Source: Treponema sp. UBA937
Lineage (GTDB): Bacteria; Spirochaetota; Spirochaetia; Treponematales; Breznakiellaceae
NCBI GenBank assembly: GCA_002293455.1
Contig: DBDH01000107.1
Location: forward strand, 1-32,201
DNA length: 32,201 nucleotides
Direction of reading: 5' to 3'
The notes beneath the pieces were generated by a model, which saw only the letters and a program-made list of their open reading frames with translations, was not told where the DNA came from and did not search any database. Below, in pieces: positions 29,956-32,201 of the stretch. Within the stretch, counting starts at the first letter, position 1, and each line of letters begins with the position of its first letter. The translations under genes were made by a program, and so were the position numbers.

Positions 29956-30483
29956 TCAACGCATCAAATCAACTAATAACCCTTTTATTTCATCAACCTT
30001 TGCCAAAATCTCAAGCTGATCACGCTGACCGGCCAAAATTCCCGCGGCAAGCTGTTCCAGCTTTTTATCAATTACCTGAACGAGCGTAAACTTTTTCCTT
30101 CTAAGAGGATTCGTTCCGCTGATCTGTTCTTCAATTATATACCCATTTTCAACAACATAGTGAAGAAAATTACGCACCGCGTGCTTATATTGCTTAATTT
30201 CTTCGGGAAAAGGCCGGTTTTTAAGCTGTTCGCCGGAACTATGGACATCATCAAGTAAATCCTTTATGGAATGATCCCGTGAGAAAGCTCCACCGGCGGA
30301 TTCCGTTTCCGCGGCGCCTTCCGGCGATTCACCGGTTTTTGTTTCGTCCAAAATTGAGGCAAAGCGGGCTTTTTTTGCTTTGTCAATGTCTTTATCTTTT
30401 GTCCGTTTCGATTCCGGCTTTATCTGGGTATAGGCTGCAGGGTTGAGATATGAACTCGTATCGGTAAAATCAACCTTTGCCAT
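29956..30483 (-). CDS. YaaR family (DUF327) protein
   Basis: A 175-aa protein. The N-terminal half is charged and probably disordered. The C-terminal half (IKQYKHAVRNFLHYVVENGY ... RRKKFTLVQVIDKKLEQLA ... LAKVDEIKGLLVDLM) matches the helical YaaR/DUF327 family of unknown role. It lies between bactofilin and the PSP1 gene with tiny gaps (2 and 10 nt), so all are in one operon. The pairing of YaaR with a RicT homologue is conserved in Firmicutes, which supports both calls. Confidence 0.82.
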   Translation of the reverse strand: MAKVDFTDTSSYLNPAAYTQIKPESKRTKDKDIDKAKKARFASILDETKTGESPEGAAETESAGGAFSRDHSIKDLLDDVHSSGEQLKNRPFPEEIKQYKHAVRNFLHYVVENGYIIEEQISGTNPLRRKKFTLVQVIDKKLEQLAAGILAGQRDQLEILAKVDEIKGLLVDLMR

Positions 30484-30485
30484 AC

Positions 30486-30938
30486 TTAATTTTGATGATA
30501 ATACGATGGGGCCGATGCCGCGGTAAATCCTGACAAAGCGGACTGAATTCCCCTGACATCCTTATATGTGCGGATAGTGTTATTCCATTGATCATCGGAC
30601 TTGCACACCACAACTTTTCCGTGAATTAAACAGCCGCTGTCCGCCTGAATCCGTTTTGTGATAATATCGCCGAACACAAGCCCGGTGGATAATACCGTAA
30701 CCCGTTCACTGGCGATAATATTTCCCCTCACAACGCCGCCCACCGTGATATTTGTTCCGGTAATATCGCTTTTCATGCGGGCTTTCGCGCCGACAATAAC
30801 CGGCCCTTCGGTGTGCAGGCTGCCTTTCATACTGCCGTCCACACGGACAAAGCCCGGAGCCGTTATATCGCCGTTTATGTTCGTCCCGGCGCTGATAATG
30901 GTATTACTGATGAGATCGTCACGGTTAATCTGAGCCAT
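30486..30938 (-). CDS. Bactofilin (polymer-forming cytoskeletal protein)
   Basis: A 150-aa protein with the bactofilin beta-helix pattern, repeating hydrophobic/Gly turns (TNINGDITAPGFVRVDGSMK ... EGPVIVGAKARM ... GVVRGNIIASERVTV ... GLVFGDI). Bactofilins polymerise without nucleotides and place cell-wall enzymes. The start MAQINRDDLISNTII at 30938 lies 13 nt after the M23 gene; the frame extends upstream from a TTG but that overlaps the M23 gene. M23-bactofilin pairs are known shape modules in other curved or spiral bacteria. Confidence 0.88.
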   Translation of the reverse strand: MAQINRDDLISNTIISAGTNINGDITAPGFVRVDGSMKGSLHTEGPVIVGAKARMKSDITGTNITVGGVVRGNIIASERVTVLSTGLVFGDIITKRIQADSGCLIHGKVVVCKSDDQWNNTIRTYKDVRGIQSALSGFTAASAPSYYHQN

Positions 30939-30951
30939 AGCTTTACATAAT

Positions 30952-31998
30952 TTACCGTAATGCGGGAGAGTTTGCAATACTGGAACGGATATTAATATAC
31001 TTCAAGGGATCGACAACATCTGAGCCGATATGCACTTCATAATGCAGATGCGGCCCCGTAGAAAGCCCCGTATTGCCGATTCTGCCGATTACCTGCCCCT
31101 GCTGAACCCGCTGTCCCGTGGTAACCGCAAATGACTGCAAATGGGCATACCTTGTATAAAAACCATGCTTATGCTTGATAATGACATAATTGCCAAATCC
31201 GCCAATGTCGATATCCACAGTGACAACCTGGCCGTCGGCAGTGGCGATAACCGGATCGCCCTGACGGTATGTCGAAAGATCAATTCCTTTGTGAATATAA
31301 TATTGACCGGTAAAGGGATTCGGGTTTTGCCCAAACATCATGGAAATATGCCCGATGCCGCCTCTAATGGGCCACATGCTGGGAATATCCGTAAGCAGAG
31401 CGCTTTGAGAATCGATAAGGTCGCCGATTTCCGTCACAGGCACAACCGCATTATTTAAATACCGGGCCAATTGATTTAAATCATTTACCTCTTTCAAAGT
31501 ACCGCCGGCAGTTTCGTTTATGGCAAGAAAAGAGGAAAGATCGCTGGAAAAAGACGCCGCATTGGCATTAGCCGCGTCTCTGTTCAACCCAAGATTTTGA
31601 AGCGTTTGATTCAACGCCGCTTCAAACCCTTTGGCGGATTTAAAAAGCTCGGAAGCCCCGCTTCGCAGTTCATCAAGATTTGCCTGGGTATCTTTTAACG
31701 CGGTATCTTTATTGACAAGAACAGACCTCGCGTCTTTGTACATAAACCCATACCACGCAAAGGCGCCCATAACACCGGCCAGCACCAAAAAAACACAAAT
31801 GATAGAGAAAACGCTGATATGAAGGTTATATACTTTTTTTTCAGAATGAGGAACCAGCATGATAGTATAACGATTACCCGCGGCCTTAAATATGCGCACA
31901 AAAAGAGACGCAATCCCCTTGCAAATAATTCCCGCGAAGATTTTTATTTTTCTGACAACGCTATTCTCTACCCGCTTATATTTATGGACCGATGCCAC
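30952..31998 (-). CDS. M23-family metallopeptidase, membrane-anchored
   Basis: A protein of about 348 aa. A transmembrane segment (about residues 64-86) follows a basic cytoplasmic N-terminus, then a coiled-coil-like region (about 95-190). The C-terminal LytM/M23 domain has the zinc motifs HKGIDLS (H-x3-D) and GPHLHYEV (H-x-H). It is expected to cleave peptidoglycan cross-bridges in the periplasm. GTG at 31998 is preferred, since AAGGAG lies 7 nt upstream; a TTG at 32004 is only one base from that site. It is first in the operon with bactofilin. Confidence 0.9.
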   Translation of the reverse strand: MASVHKYKRVENSVVRKIKIFAGIICKGIASLFVRIFKAAGNRYTIMLVPHSEKKVYNLHISVFSIICVFLVLAGVMGAFAWYGFMYKDARSVLVNKDTALKDTQANLDELRSGASELFKSAKGFEAALNQTLQNLGLNRDAANANAASFSSDLSSFLAINETAGGTLKEVNDLNQLARYLNNAVVPVTEIGDLIDSQSALLTDIPSMWPIRGGIGHISMMFGQNPNPFTGQYYIHKGIDLSTYRQGDPVIATADGQVVTVDIDIGGFGNYVIIKHKHGFYTRYAHLQSFAVTTGQRVQQGQVIGRIGNTGLSTGPHLHYEVHIGSDVVDPLKYINIRSSIANSPALR

Positions 31999-32041
31999 GT
32001 CCAAACTCCTTGCACTCGAAATGAAGACTCTTCAATACATT

Positions 32042-32071
32042 ACTATATCAGACATTATAACTTTCTGTCAA
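32042..32071 (-). promoter_or_regulatory. Promoter of the M23/bactofilin/YaaR/PSP1 operon
   Basis: Minus-strand TTGACA (32066-32071), an 18-nt spacer and TATAGT (32042-32047), giving a leader of about 37 nt that contains AAGGAG. Confidence 0.7.
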
Positions 32072-32079
32072 ATAAAATT

Positions 32080-32157
32080 TCACTTATTGATAAAACCGGT
32101 CTTCCTGTACATATCTACCGTTTTATTATCGGCAAAAATGACCGCTTTTATCACCAT
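32080..32157 (-). pseudogene. Possible C-terminal relic of a GNAT acetyltransferase
   Basis: A 25-codon minus frame reads ...AVIFADNKTVDMYRKTGFIN..., like the last strand-helix-strand of GNAT enzymes (N-x-x-A/V-x-x-(F/M)Y-x-K-x-GF). No start or remaining domain is present in the window. A TTGCAAAACT repeat copy lies 30 bases away, as for the other GNAT relic at 2588. The match is short, so the call is tentative. Confidence 0.35.
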
Positions 32158-32180
32158 TTTCTTTGTTTTCGCACACGGCT

Positions 32181-32201
32181 GAGGCTGTTGCAAAACTCCA
32201 G
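32181..32201. repeat. Dispersed repeat (TTGCAAAAC family), copy 3, cut by the window end
   Basis: GAGGCTGTTGCAAAACTCCAG. TTGCAAAACT (32188-32197) also occurs at 2669-2678, and GAGGCT also follows the first copy (2711-2716). The rest of the element lies beyond the window. Confidence 0.45.

Overview
The window is a chromosomal segment of a treponeme-type spirochete, probably from the gut-associated Treponema/Breznakiella group. This is inferred from gene content and not from a marker-gene match. The indicators are: a CheA with an enlarged dimerisation region, followed by a CheW fused to a CheR-like domain and by CheX; a cheR-cheB pair; a pyrG-lptC-lptA-lptB order; DUF4139 and PSP1/YaaR proteins; spirochete-style lipoboxes; and many small PIN-type toxin-antitoxin genes. 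Protein sequences fit an ordinary bacterial heterotroph. No rRNA, CRISPR array, phage or intact transposase was seen.

Layout. 1-476: gene-free, with short repeats. 477-4408 (+): an exported DUF4139 protein and a RecQ-like helicase, separated by a GNAT gene relic and a short dispersed hairpin repeat. 4371-6931 (-): a three-gene operon (glycosyltransferase, HAD hydrolase, small membrane protein). 7104-7721 (+): a lipoprotein with a textbook promoter. 7864-9747: an accessory patch with an orphan LuxR-type response regulator, an intact BrnT-like toxin-antitoxin pair, a VapBC-like pair with a truncated toxin, direct and inverted repeats, and a membrane-protein relic. 9882-9955 (-): a tRNA-Val(GAC) with unusual C33. 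10074-14353 (-): the chemotaxis operon cheA, cheW-cheR-like, cheX, with no cheY. 14491-18515 (-): an RNB-domain nuclease and a DNA-repair-type radical SAM/DUF4130 pair. 18707-19216 (+): thiol peroxidase, divergent from the radical SAM gene. 19287-20910 (-): a coiled-coil protein, 5-formyl-THF cyclo-ligase and a DRTGG protein. 21079-25268 (-): pyrG, lptC, lptA and lptB, with a toxin-antitoxin module whose toxin is deleted sitting between lptC and lptA. 25432-27512 (+): cheR and cheB. 27868-28889 (+): a desulforedoxin-like mini-protein and a methyltransferase. 28971-31998 (-): an M23 peptidase, bactofilin, YaaR and PSP1/RicT operon.

How the genes connect. CheA, the CheW fusion, CheX, CheR and CheB supply most of a chemotaxis pathway: kinase, scaffold, CheY-P phosphatase and receptor methylation. 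The lpt genes indicate envelope-lipid transport coupled to pyrG. The M23/bactofilin genes point to cell-shape work.

Most notable signals: (1) at least five genes (response regulator, VapB-like antitoxin, radical SAM, pyrG, cheR) have good -35/-10 boxes only 6-8 nt before the ATG and little or no Shine-Dalgarno sequence, implying leaderless mRNAs; (2) two near-identical dyads, ATACATTYGTAT, lie in the radical SAM/tpx divergent region, one over the radical SAM promoter and one inside a terminator-like hairpin in the tpx leader; (3) PyrG keeps its glutaminase cysteine but has lost the catalytic His and other glutaminase-site motifs; (4) both PIN-toxin loci retain antitoxins next to broken toxins; (5) the tRNA carries C33. 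All are sequence readings that still need database comparison.
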